64,000 nt of DNA from Leifsonia soli (lineage in GTDB: Bacteria; Actinomycetota; Actinomycetes; Actinomycetales; Microbacteriaceae), in the NCBI RefSeq assembly GCF_013408745.1, contig NZ_JACCBJ010000001.1, positions 3,844,001 to 3,908,000 on the forward strand, given 5' to 3'. The notes under the pieces are model-generated. The model was given only the letters and a program-made list of their open reading frames with translations, was not told where the DNA came from and did not search any database. The translations under genes were made by a program, and so were the position numbers. Shown one piece after another: positions 25,424-33,220 of this stretch; within the stretch, counting starts at the first letter, position 1, and each line of letters begins with the position of its first letter.

Positions 25424-27442
25424 GTGACCGAAACCGCACCAGCGCCCACCTCGTCGCTCGCAGACCCGGAGACCGACGCCGCCATCGCAGCTGCCCTGGC
25501 GAGCCTCCGGCCGGAGGAGGTCGCCGCCTCCCGGGCGATCCTCGAGCGGGAGGGACTGCTCGGGCCCGACGGCCACGTGTCGTACTTCGGGCTGCTGGAG
25601 CAGGACAAGCGCACGCTGCTCGCTCCGGGATCGCGGCCCGACGCGCGCCGCTTCCGGGCCATGCTCGTCGACTTCGGCACCGGCGCCTCCCACGACGTCG
25701 TCGTCTGCCCGGCCGAGGACCGCCTGGTCTCGGCGGTCGAGCTCGACCCGGCCGACGGGCAGGTGCCCGTCGTGCTCGCCGAGTTCGGGCTGGTCGAGGA
25801 GATCGTGCACCAGGACGAGCGGTGGCTGGCGGCCATGGCCAAGCGCGGCCTCACCGACATCTCGACACTGCGCGTGAACCCGCTGTCGGCCGGCGCGCCG
25901 GCGACCGACGAGGCCGGCCGCCGCATCCAGCGCTGCTTCACCTTCGTGCAGAAGACGCCGGACGATCTCGGCTGGGCGCATCCCGTCGACGGCGTCACGG
26001 TCATGGTGGATGTCGTCACCCGTGAGGTGCTCGATGTCATCGACTACGTCGACCTGCCCGTTCCGCAGGAGGACGGCAACTTCCACCTCCGCGAGTGGGT
26101 CGGGAAGCCGGACCGGGCGGGCCTCAAGCCGATCGAGATCACCCAGCCGGAGGGGCCCAGCTTCACCATCGACGAGAACGGCGTGCTGTCCTGGCTCGGC
26201 TGGAAGCTGCAGGTGTCGTTCGACCAGCGCGAAGGGCTCGTCTTCCACAACGTCTCGGTCGCGGACGACGGCGTTCAGCGCCCAGTGCTGTACCGCGCCT
26301 CCATCGCCGAGATGATGGTGCCGTACGGCGACCCGAGCCCCCAGCGTTGGTTCCAGAACTTCTTCGACTGCGGCGAGTACCTGCTCGGCGGCTTCGCGAA
26401 CTCCCTGGAGCTGGGCTGCGACTGCGTCGGGGACATCACGTACCTGGATGCGACGCTCGCCGACAACGCGGGCAACGTCCGCATCATCCCGCAGGCGATC
26501 TGCATCCACGAGGAGGACGCCGGGATCCTCTGGAAGCACTTCGACAACTGGAACGGTTCGAGCGACTCGCGCCGCAACCGCCGGCTGGTGGTCAGCTTCT
26601 TCGTGACCGTCGGCAACTACGACTACGGCTTCTACTGGTACTTCTCGCTCGACGGCAACATCGAGCTGGAGGTGAAGGCGACCGGCGTCGTGTTCACCTC
26701 GGCCTACCCCGGCCCCGGCTACGCGTACGCATCGGAGCTGGCACCCGGTCTGGGAGCGCCCTACCACCAGCACCTCTTCTCGGCCCGCCTCGACATGATG
26801 GTCGACGGCCTGGAGAACGCGGTCGACGAACTGGAGGCGGTGCTCGTGCCGCGCGGGCCGGAGAACCCCACCGGCACCGGGATCACCCAGACCGTCACGC
26901 GCCTGCGCACCGAGAAGGAGGCGCAGCGGATGGCCGACAACGCCAAGAACCGGGTGTGGCTCGTCTCGAACCCGGAAAGGCGGAACCGGCTCGGCGGGAA
27001 CGTCGGGTACGTGCTGTACCCGGAGGGGAAGCCCGCGCTGCTCGCTGACGAGCTCTCCGACATCCACCAGCGCGCGACCTACTCGGCCAAGCACCTGTGG
27101 GTCACTCCCTACGAGCCCCGCGAGCTGTACCCGGCGGGCGACTTCGTCAACATGCACCCGGGAGGTGCCGGCCTGCCGAAGTGGACGGCCGCGGACCGGG
27201 ACGTCGACGGGGCCGACATCGTGCTCTGGCACACCTTCGGGCTCACGCACTTCCCCCGCATCGAGGACTGGCCGGTGATGCCGGTCGACTCGGCCGGGTT
27301 CGTGCTCAAGCCGCACGGCTTCTTCGGCGCCAACCCGACTCTCGACATCCCCGAGTCGGTCGGCGACCACTGCGCGCCCGGCCATCACGGACACGGGGAT
27401 GCGCACCAGCACGGGCACGAGCACGGAGGTCACGGCGCGTGA
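25424..27442 (+). CDS. Copper-containing primary amine oxidase
   Basis: A 672-residue enzyme oxidising R-CH2-NH2 to aldehyde, ammonia and H2O2. All key residues are present: TPQ precursor Y399 in TVGNYDYG, base D315 in FFDCGEYLLG, and copper ligands H448, H450 (HQH) and H609 (GLTHFPRIEDWPVMP). Spacings from the tyrosine (84, 49, 51 and 210 residues) equal those of Arthrobacter phenylethylamine oxidase, implying an arylalkylamine or similar substrate. There is no signal peptide. The last ~24 residues are histidine-rich and may load copper. The GTG start follows CGGAG by 8 bases. It is unusual to find this gene inside a sugar operon; the aldehyde dehydrogenase at 31239 could take the product. 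Confidence 0.95.
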   Translation: MTETAPAPTSSLADPETDAAIAAALASLRPEEVAASRAILEREGLLGPDGHVSYFGLLEQDKRTLLAPGSRPDARRFRAMLVDFGTGASHDVVVCPAEDRLVSAVELDPADGQVPVVLAEFGLVEEIVHQDERWLAAMAKRGLTDISTLRVNPLSAGAPATDEAGRRIQRCFTFVQKTPDDLGWAHPVDGVTVMVDVVTREVLDVIDYVDLPVPQEDGNFHLREWVGKPDRAGLKPIEITQPEGPSFTIDENGVLSWLGWKLQVSFDQREGLVFHNVSVADDGVQRPVLYRASIAEMMVPYGDPSPQRWFQNFFDCGEYLLGGFANSLELGCDCVGDITYLDATLADNAGNVRIIPQAICIHEEDAGILWKHFDNWNGSSDSRRNRRLVVSFFVTVGNYDYGFYWYFSLDGNIELEVKATGVVFTSAYPGPGYAYASELAPGLGAPYHQHLFSARLDMMVDGLENAVDELEAVLVPRGPENPTGTGITQTVTRLRTEKEAQRMADNAKNRVWLVSNPERRNRLGGNVGYVLYPEGKPALLADELSDIHQRATYSAKHLWVTPYEPRELYPAGDFVNMHPGGAGLPKWTAADRDVDGADIVLWHTFGLTHFPRIEDWPVMPVDSAGFVLKPHGFFGANPTLDIPESVGDHCAPGHHGHGDAHQHGHEHGGHGA

Positions 27443-28152
27443 GTCTCGGCATCCAGCTGTACAGCGTCCGCGACGACATCGGACAGGACGCGCTCGGCGG
27501 CACGCTCGCGCGCCTCGCCGGATACGGCTTCACGCACGTGGAGCCGTACGACATCCTCAGCGACACGGCGGGACTCCGGGCCGCGCTCGACGCGACGGGA
27601 CTCACCGCCGCGACCGCGCACGCGAAGATCACCGAGCTCGACCGCGACGCCGTCCTCGACGCCGCGGAGAGCCTCGGGATCGGCACGGTCATCGTCCCCT
27701 TCGTGCCGCCGGCGAGCATCGCCGACCACGACGGCGTGCTCGCGCTCGCCGACGCGATCAACGCCGTGGTGCCGGTGGCCGCCGAGCGCGGCATCCGCAT
27801 CGGCTACCACAACCACGACTTCGAGTTCTCTCAGCGCGTGGACGGGCGGACGGCCTACGACGTGCTGGTCGACGCGCTCGACCCCGCGGTCGTGCTGGAG
27901 CTCGACACCTACTGGGCGGCCGTCGGCGGCGAGGACGTGCTCGGCCTCATCCCGAGGCTCGGGGACCGGCTGCGGTTCCTCCACGTCAAGGAGGACGGCA
28001 CCAACCCGTTCGACGTCACCGCGGCGATCGCCGCCAGCCGGTCGCTCGAACTGCCGGTGGTCGAGGTCGTCGTGCACGAGGGGGATGTGTTCCCGCTCGT
28101 CGAGCGCAACGCCGCGTTCTTCTCCGAGCGCCTTCCGGCGGTGGACGCATGA
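27439..28152 (+). CDS. Sugar phosphate isomerase/epimerase-like TIM barrel
   Basis: A 237-residue TIM-barrel protein of the xylose-isomerase-like superfamily. It begins SLGIQLYSVRDDIG, then IRIGYHNHDFEFSQ, AVVLELDTYWAAVGGED and RLRFLHVKEDG give the metal-site Glu, His and Asp residues, ending with VVEVVVHEGDVFPL. It starts as GTGA inside the amine oxidase stop and overlaps the next Gfo/Idh gene by 4 bases. Pairing with a Gfo/Idh enzyme suggests isomerisation, epimerisation or cleavage of a keto-sugar. It is shorter than the similar protein encoded at 15029, from which it differs clearly. Confidence 0.8.
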   Translation: MSLGIQLYSVRDDIGQDALGGTLARLAGYGFTHVEPYDILSDTAGLRAALDATGLTAATAHAKITELDRDAVLDAAESLGIGTVIVPFVPPASIADHDGVLALADAINAVVPVAAERGIRIGYHNHDFEFSQRVDGRTAYDVLVDALDPAVVLELDTYWAAVGGEDVLGLIPRLGDRLRFLHVKEDGTNPFDVTAAIAASRSLELPVVEVVVHEGDVFPLVERNAAFFSERLPAVDA

Positions 28153-29279
28153 CCGCGACGGGCGTCGGGATCGTCGGCGCTGGCAACATCTCGGACGAGT
28201 ACCTGCGCTCGCTCGCGACGTATCCGGATGTGCGGGTGGTCGCCGTCGCGGACCTCGACGCCGGCCGGGCAGCCGCGCAGGCCGAGCGGTACGGCATCGA
28301 TGCCGCTCCCTCGGTGGCCGACCTGCTCGCCCGCGACGACGTCGAGATCGTGGTCAACCTCACGATCCCGGCCGCGCACGCCGAGGTGGCCCTCGCGGCC
28401 ATCGCCGCGGGCAAGCACGTCTGGGGCGAGAAGCCGCTCACGCTCGATCTCGCGTCGGCGCGCGCCGTGCTCGATGCAGCGGAGGCAGCGGGAGTCGTCG
28501 TCGCCAATGCGCCGGACACCATCCTCGGCGAGGGCATCCAGAACGCGCAGCGACTGCTGCTCGACGGTGCGATCGGCGAGCCCCGGACGCTCCTCACGCT
28601 GATGCAGGGCCCCGGCCCGGATGCGTGGCACCCGCGTCCGCAGTTCCTCTTCGCCCGGGGCGCCGGTCCGCTGTTCGACATCGGCCCGTACTACGTCAGC
28701 ACGATGATCCAGCTGCTCGGTCCCATCGCGTCCGTGGAGGCGATGGGCCAGCGACCCAGAGCCGAGCGCGTGGTCGGGTCCGGCCCGGACGCCGGCCTGC
28801 GTTTCCCCGTCGAGGTCGACACGCACCTGAGCGTGCTCACGCGGTTCGCGTCCGGCGTCGTCGGGACGTCGGTGTACAGCTTCGACTCGCCGCGGCGGCG
28901 GCAGGCCTTCGAGATCACCGGATCCGAGGGCGTGCTCGAGGTGCCCGTCAGCGGCTTCGACGGCCCGACGCGACTGCTCGCCGGAGACGACCGGGACCAC
29001 GCGTGGAGCGAGGTCCCGCCGCCCGGGGCGCACCGCGAACGCGGTGTCGGCGTGCTGGAGCTGGCGCGCGCCCTGCGCGACGGCCGGGCTCCTCGCGCCT
29101 CCGGCCGGCTCGCGTTCCATGCGCTCGAGGTGATGCTCGCCATCGAGGAGTCGGCCCGCTCGGGTGCTCCCGTGACCGTCGAGAGCACCGCACCGCCCGT
29201 CGAACCGCTCCCGCCCGGATGGGACCCGAGTGCGACGACCACACCAACCAGCCCAGCACAGTCAGGGGGATCCCGATGA
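28149..29279 (+). CDS. Gfo/Idh/MocA-family oxidoreductase
   Basis: A 376-residue oxidoreductase. The Rossmann start is GVGIVGAGNISDEYLRSL and the catalytic motif is WGEKPLTL. In the C-terminal domain LFDIGPYYVSTMIQLLG occupies the place of the usual GxHxxD motif, with tyrosines where the histidine is expected, as in a subgroup of the family. The last ~25 residues are Pro/Thr/Ser-rich. It overlaps both neighbours by 4 bases. Two oxidoreductases in one operon (with 23612) may oxidise and re-reduce the sugar on either side of a cleavage step, as in redox-neutral oxidation-elimination schemes (inference). Confidence 0.85.
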   Translation: MTATGVGIVGAGNISDEYLRSLATYPDVRVVAVADLDAGRAAAQAERYGIDAAPSVADLLARDDVEIVVNLTIPAAHAEVALAAIAAGKHVWGEKPLTLDLASARAVLDAAEAAGVVVANAPDTILGEGIQNAQRLLLDGAIGEPRTLLTLMQGPGPDAWHPRPQFLFARGAGPLFDIGPYYVSTMIQLLGPIASVEAMGQRPRAERVVGSGPDAGLRFPVEVDTHLSVLTRFASGVVGTSVYSFDSPRRRQAFEITGSEGVLEVPVSGFDGPTRLLAGDDRDHAWSEVPPPGAHRERGVGVLELARALRDGRAPRASGRLAFHALEVMLAIEESARSGAPVTVESTAPPVEPLPPGWDPSATTTPTSPAQSGGSR

Positions 29280-30295
29280 AGGGGTACATCACGTACGCGT
29301 CAGCACGCGCGACGCAGGCGGAGGAGCTCGGCCGGGCGATCCCGCTGATCGCCGACCAGGTCGCTGCCCGCTCCGCGCTCGGTCAGCTGGCCGGGCCCGG
29401 GCCGATCTTCGTGGGGATCGGAGCCAGCCTCGCCGCCGCGTGCGCGCCGGTGTGGGAGCTGCGGTCGCGGGGCATCCACTCGCTGCGTCTGGGGGCGGGC
29501 GACTACCCGGTGCCCTTCCCTCCGAGCGTGCATCCGATCGTCGGCATCTCGCAGAGCGGCCGCAGCGCGGAGACCCTCGCGGTGCTGGAGTCGGTGCCGC
29601 AGGAGCTGCGCTTCGCCGTCGTGAACAGCGAGCCGTCGCCGATCGGGCGCATCGCCTCGACGCTCTCGCTCGGGAACCTGGCCGACAGCTACGCGTCGAC
29701 GCTGGGCTACACGGCCACCGTCGCCGCGCTCGGGCTGCTGGCGGACTCCTGGGACGGCGGGACCCCGGACGCCGGATGGTGGCGGCTGGCCGAGACGTTC
29801 GCCGAGGTGGAGGACCGTCTGACGGCTCCGGTCTCGGCGCTCGCCGAGCTCTTCGCCACCGTGTCGTCGAGCGATTTCGTCGGCGCGGGCCCGGCGGTGG
29901 GATCGGCCGAGGCGGGCGCGCTGCTGTTCCGCGAGGTCGCGCGCATCCCGGCGACCGGGATGAGCACCCGGCAGTACCTGCACGGCTCGATGGAGTCGGC
30001 GGGCGACGGGGTGCACGTGGTCTTCGGCGACAGCCGGGAGCTCGACCTCGCGACGACGCTGGCGGACGCCGGGCATCACGTGGTGCTCGTCTCGGCGGAG
30101 GCCGTCGATGCGTCCCCGACGCTGCACCCGGTGCTGCTGCCCAAACTGCCCGCCGCGCAGCGCGCGGTGCTCGAGGCGCTCGTCATGCAGATCCTCGTCG
30201 GAGCGGTCGCCGATGTGCGCGGAGTCGAGATCGAGGAGTTCGTGTTCCACAACGCGGACACCAAGGTGTCGGTGGATGCGGGAGGCGCCGCGTGA
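29276..30295 (+). CDS. SIS-domain sugar-phosphate isomerase/deaminase
   Basis: A 339-residue protein with two tandem SIS domains, the layout of the isomerase half of GlmS and of NagB-II/AgaS type amino-sugar deaminases. IFVGIGASLAAA and the phosphate-binding GISQSGRSAETLAVLES are in the first domain; TGMSTRQYLHGSMES in the second matches the catalytic loop region of this group. No glutaminase domain is present, so it is not a GlmS. Conversion of an amino-sugar 6-phosphate such as GlcN6P to fructose 6-phosphate and ammonia is the best guess, supported by the kinase gene that overlaps its stop. Confidence 0.8.
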   Translation: MKGYITYASARATQAEELGRAIPLIADQVAARSALGQLAGPGPIFVGIGASLAAACAPVWELRSRGIHSLRLGAGDYPVPFPPSVHPIVGISQSGRSAETLAVLESVPQELRFAVVNSEPSPIGRIASTLSLGNLADSYASTLGYTATVAALGLLADSWDGGTPDAGWWRLAETFAEVEDRLTAPVSALAELFATVSSSDFVGAGPAVGSAEAGALLFREVARIPATGMSTRQYLHGSMESAGDGVHVVFGDSRELDLATTLADAGHHVVLVSAEAVDASPTLHPVLLPKLPAAQRAVLEALVMQILVGAVADVRGVEIEEFVFHNADTKVSVDAGGAA

Positions 30296-31194
30296 CGGCG
30301 TCCCCGCTTCCTGTGATCGTGGGCTTGGATGCCGGAGGCACCAAGCTCGGCGTGCGCGCTGAGACCCTCGACGGCTCTCGCGTCGCCGACGTCGCCCTGC
30401 CGGCGGATGAATGGAGCGCATCCCCGGCAGGCGGCGCCGCACGGTGGCTGGATGTGCGCATCCGTCATGTGCTCCCCGAGGGGGCGACCGTCGCAGCCCT
30501 GGGCGTCGGCGCCCAGGGGCTCGACACGGTCGAGCACGCCCGCGAGCTCCGTGCCGCCCTCGGTGAGCTGGGATACCGCGCGGCCGTGGTGAACGACGCG
30601 GAACTGCTCGTCCCCGCTGCGGGTCTCCGCGACGGGATCGGCGTGATCGCCGGGACCGGCTCCATCGCGGTCGGTGCCGACGCCTCGGGCCGGACGCTGT
30701 TCGCCGGCGGCTGGGGCTGGGTCATCGGCGACGAGGGCGGTGCGCCCGCGATCGTGCGCGAGGCCACCGTCGCCGCGCTCCGCGCCGACGATGAGGGCCT
30801 TCCGGACGACGGCCTCCTCGCCGCTCTGGAGCGCGCCTTCGGTGTGTCGTCCGCCCCCGCGCTCGCCCGCGCCGTCAACGACGACCCCACCCCCGAAAGC
30901 TGGGGCCCGCGCGCCGTCGCCGTCTTCGCGGCGGCCGATGGCGGCTCCGGTCTGGCCGTGTCCGTGATCGACCGGGCGGGTTCCGCGCTCGCCGCGCTGA
31001 TCGACCGGCTGGTCTCCCGCGGCGCCACCGGCTCGCACATCGTCGTGGGCGGCAGTGTCTTCGCCCATCAGCCGCGCCTGCTCGCGGCCTTCTCGGGGGC
31101 GGTCGCGGCGACGCATCCCGGGTTCACCGTCGTGCCGCTCACAGACGCACCGGTCGCCGGCGCCGTCGAGCTGGCCAGGCGCATCGTGGCGTGA
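30292..31194 (+). CDS. BadF/BadG-type sugar kinase, probable amino-sugar kinase
   Basis: A 300-residue kinase of the ASKHA fold. The phosphate-1 motif is IVGLDAGGTKLGV (residues ~9-21), with VVNDAEL and VIAGTGSIAVGAD as the second phosphate and adenosine motifs, and GGWGWVIGDEGGA as the sugar-site signature of the BadF/BadG/BcrA group that includes GlcNAc kinase and the glucosamine kinase of Vibrio. It starts with a GTGA overlap with the SIS gene. Together they would convert a cytoplasmic amino sugar to a glycolytic intermediate. The exact sugar is not determined. Confidence 0.8.
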   Translation: MTASPLPVIVGLDAGGTKLGVRAETLDGSRVADVALPADEWSASPAGGAARWLDVRIRHVLPEGATVAALGVGAQGLDTVEHARELRAALGELGYRAAVVNDAELLVPAAGLRDGIGVIAGTGSIAVGADASGRTLFAGGWGWVIGDEGGAPAIVREATVAALRADDEGLPDDGLLAALERAFGVSSAPALARAVNDDPTPESWGPRAVAVFAAADGGSGLAVSVIDRAGSALAALIDRLVSRGATGSHIVVGGSVFAHQPRLLAAFSGAVAATHPGFTVVPLTDAPVAGAVELARRIVA

Positions 31195-31238
31195 GCCGCG
31201 CGCGCATCCCATCGGCCGTCACAACAAAGGAGTCAGCA

Positions 31239-32615
31239 ATGGCCATCGCCACCATCAACCCCACCACGGGCGAGACGCTCGAGACGTTCGAGCCGCACAC
31301 GCCCGAGCAGCTGGAGGAGATCCTCGCCGGCGCCGAGGCAGCCTACCGCGGACTGGCCGACACCACCTTCGAGCAGCGGGGCGCATGGATGCGCGCCGCC
31401 GCCGACATCCTCGACGCCGAGCTCGACGAGGTCGCCGCGCTCGTCACCACCGAGATGGGCAAGACCATCGGGACGGCGAAGTACGAGGTGTCCAAGTCGG
31501 CGCGCGGAATGCGGTGGTACGCCGATCACGCCGCGGAGTACCTCGCCGAGGAGCACCCGGTCGCAGCGGGCGACGTCGGCGCCTCCGCCGTGAGCGTCCG
31601 CTACCAGCCGATCGGGACGGTGCTGGCGGTCATGCCGTGGAACTACCCGTTCTGGCAGGTGATCCGCTTCGCGGCTCCCGCGCTGATGGCGGGCAACACC
31701 GGCATCCTGAAGCACGCGTCGAGTGTGCCGCAGAGCGCGCTCTATCTCGGTTCGCTGTTCGAGCGTGCCGGGTTCCCGGCGGGCGCCTTCCAGACGGTCC
31801 TCGTCGAGGGCGGCGCGGTCGCCCCGCTCATCGACGACCGCCGCATCCGGGCCGTCACCCTCACCGGGTCGGTCGGTGCCGGGTCCTCCGTCGCCGAAGC
31901 GGCCGGCCGCAACATCAAGAAGTCGGTGCTGGAGCTCGGCGGCACGGATGTGTTCGTCGTCATGCCGTCCGCGGACATCGCGGCAGCGGCCGCCGCCGGG
32001 GTGAACGCCCGCGTGCAGAACTCGGGCCAGAGCTGCATCGCCGCCAAGCGGTACTACGTGCACACGGACGTCTACGACGCGTTCGAGGAGGCCTTCGTCG
32101 CAGGGATGCGCGCGCAGGTCGTCGGCGATCCGTTCGACGAGGCGACGTCGTTCGGTCCGCTCGCGACGGAGCAGGTGCGCCGCGACACGCACGAGCTGGT
32201 CGAGGATGCGGTGGCCAAAGGAGCGACCCTGCTCGCCGGAGGCGAGCTGCCGGAGGGTCCCGGGTGGTTCTACCCGGCGACGGTGCTGCGCGATGTCACC
32301 CCCGAGATGCGCATCTTCCGTGAGGAGTGCTTCGGTCCGGTGGCCTGCCTCTACCGCGTCGCGTCGGCCGAGGAGGCGGTCGAGCGCTCGAACGACTCCG
32401 ACTTCGGCCTGAGCTCGAGCGTGTGGACCCGGGACGACGAGGAGGCCGCGTTCTTCCAGGATCGCATCGAGGCGGGAGGCGTCTTCGTCAACGGGCTCAC
32501 GGCGTCCTTCCCCCAGCTGCCGTTCGGCGGTATCAAGGACTCCGGCTACGGACGCGAGCTGTCGGCGTTCGGCATCCGCGAGTTCACCAACGTGAAGACG
32601 GTCTGGCGGGCGTGA
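31239..32615 (+). CDS. NAD(P)-dependent aldehyde dehydrogenase, succinate-semialdehyde type
   Basis: A 458-residue aldehyde dehydrogenase with catalytic C266 in NSGQSCIAAKR and general base E232 in LELGGTD, 34 residues apart as is standard. VMPWNYPFWQVIRFAAPAL is typical of the GabD2/succinate-semialdehyde branch; at 458 residues it is a compact member. The ATG at 31239 is chosen for the AAAGGAG 7 bases upstream. It ends the eight-gene operon, 44 bases after the kinase. In this context it may oxidise the aldehyde made by the copper amine oxidase, rather than succinate semialdehyde itself (inference). Confidence 0.9.
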   Translation: MAIATINPTTGETLETFEPHTPEQLEEILAGAEAAYRGLADTTFEQRGAWMRAAADILDAELDEVAALVTTEMGKTIGTAKYEVSKSARGMRWYADHAAEYLAEEHPVAAGDVGASAVSVRYQPIGTVLAVMPWNYPFWQVIRFAAPALMAGNTGILKHASSVPQSALYLGSLFERAGFPAGAFQTVLVEGGAVAPLIDDRRIRAVTLTGSVGAGSSVAEAAGRNIKKSVLELGGTDVFVVMPSADIAAAAAAGVNARVQNSGQSCIAAKRYYVHTDVYDAFEEAFVAGMRAQVVGDPFDEATSFGPLATEQVRRDTHELVEDAVAKGATLLAGGELPEGPGWFYPATVLRDVTPEMRIFREECFGPVACLYRVASAEEAVERSNDSDFGLSSSVWTRDDEEAAFFQDRIEAGGVFVNGLTASFPQLPFGGIKDSGYGRELSAFGIREFTNVKTVWRA

Positions 32616-33145
32616 CCACCGGGGCGGCCGCGGTGCCGGTGGTCCGTGCGGGCGCATCCGCACGGACCACCGGCGTCCCGGCACACCCGCGCGGCGCGAC
32701 GCACCGCACCGTCGGCACGCTCGTCCACGAGCTGCCGCAGTCCGCGGTGATGGCGCTCGCCTGCCTCGCCGGGGATGCCGCGGCCCTGAGCGCCGCCGCC
32801 GTCGCCCTCGCCCTGCTCGCCTGCGGCTACGGCCGCATGGCACGCAGCTCGGCCTTCGCCCGTGAGCACGTGGTCGATCTGTGGGCGATGCTGCTCGTGC
32901 TGGTGGGCATGGCGTTCTCGGGCGGCGAGGTCGCGGGCGGACCGGCCGTCGCTCATGCGGTGGCGTCGCCGCACCGCCACCTGGCGGCGTCGATCGCGGG
33001 TCCGGTCGGGCCGGCGCTCATCGTGGTCGCCGTCGCAGGCTGGGTGGTCGGCCGCCTGCTGCTCGCACGGCGCGTCCGGCGGCTGCACACCGCCGTCTCC
33101 GCCGTCGTGTGCGGCGGGATGCTCGTCGCGATGATCGCGATGTGA
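32612..33145 (+). CDS. Small membrane protein of unknown function
   Basis: I do not recognise this 177-residue protein. It starts as GTGA overlapping the aldehyde dehydrogenase stop, has a ~35-residue polar N-terminus, then four or five hydrophobic segments (for example VMALACLAGDAAALSAAAVA, MLLVLVGMAFSG, GPALIVVAVAGWVVGRLLLA and AVSAVVCGGMLVAMIAM). A short HAVASPHRHL stretch lies between the middle segments. No enzyme motif is visible. Its coupling to the preceding gene suggests co-expression with the amine/sugar operon, but the role is open. Confidence 0.65.
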   Translation: MTTGAAAVPVVRAGASARTTGVPAHPRGATHRTVGTLVHELPQSAVMALACLAGDAAALSAAAVALALLACGYGRMARSSAFAREHVVDLWAMLLVLVGMAFSGGEVAGGPAVAHAVASPHRHLAASIAGPVGPALIVVAVAGWVVGRLLLARRVRRLHTAVSAVVCGGMLVAMIAM

Positions 33146-33179
33146 CCGGGCGGCCGGCGGCATCGCGCCGCGCCCGGTA

Positions 33180-33214
33180 TGCGCATTCCCAGCAAGGGAC
33201 GGAGCCGGTACTGT
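33180..33214 (+). promoter_or_regulatory. TGCGCATTCCCA operator copy and leaderless promoter of a LacI gene
   Basis: TGCGCATTCCCA (33180-33191) lies 18 bases upstream of TACTGT (33209-33214), a -10 hexamer placed 6 bases before the GTG at 33221. The same 12-mer occurs twice, with a third near-copy, at 41112-41154 before the dehydrogenase operon. This links the repressor to its likely target and suggests autoregulation. Confidence 0.55.
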
Positions 33215-33220
33215 TGCGGT

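Noticed and set aside
33179..33220. ATG start for the LacI gene at 33.2 kb
   Set aside because: It would begin inside the TGCGCATTCCCA operator and upstream of the -10 hexamer; the extra residues resemble no LacI N-terminus.
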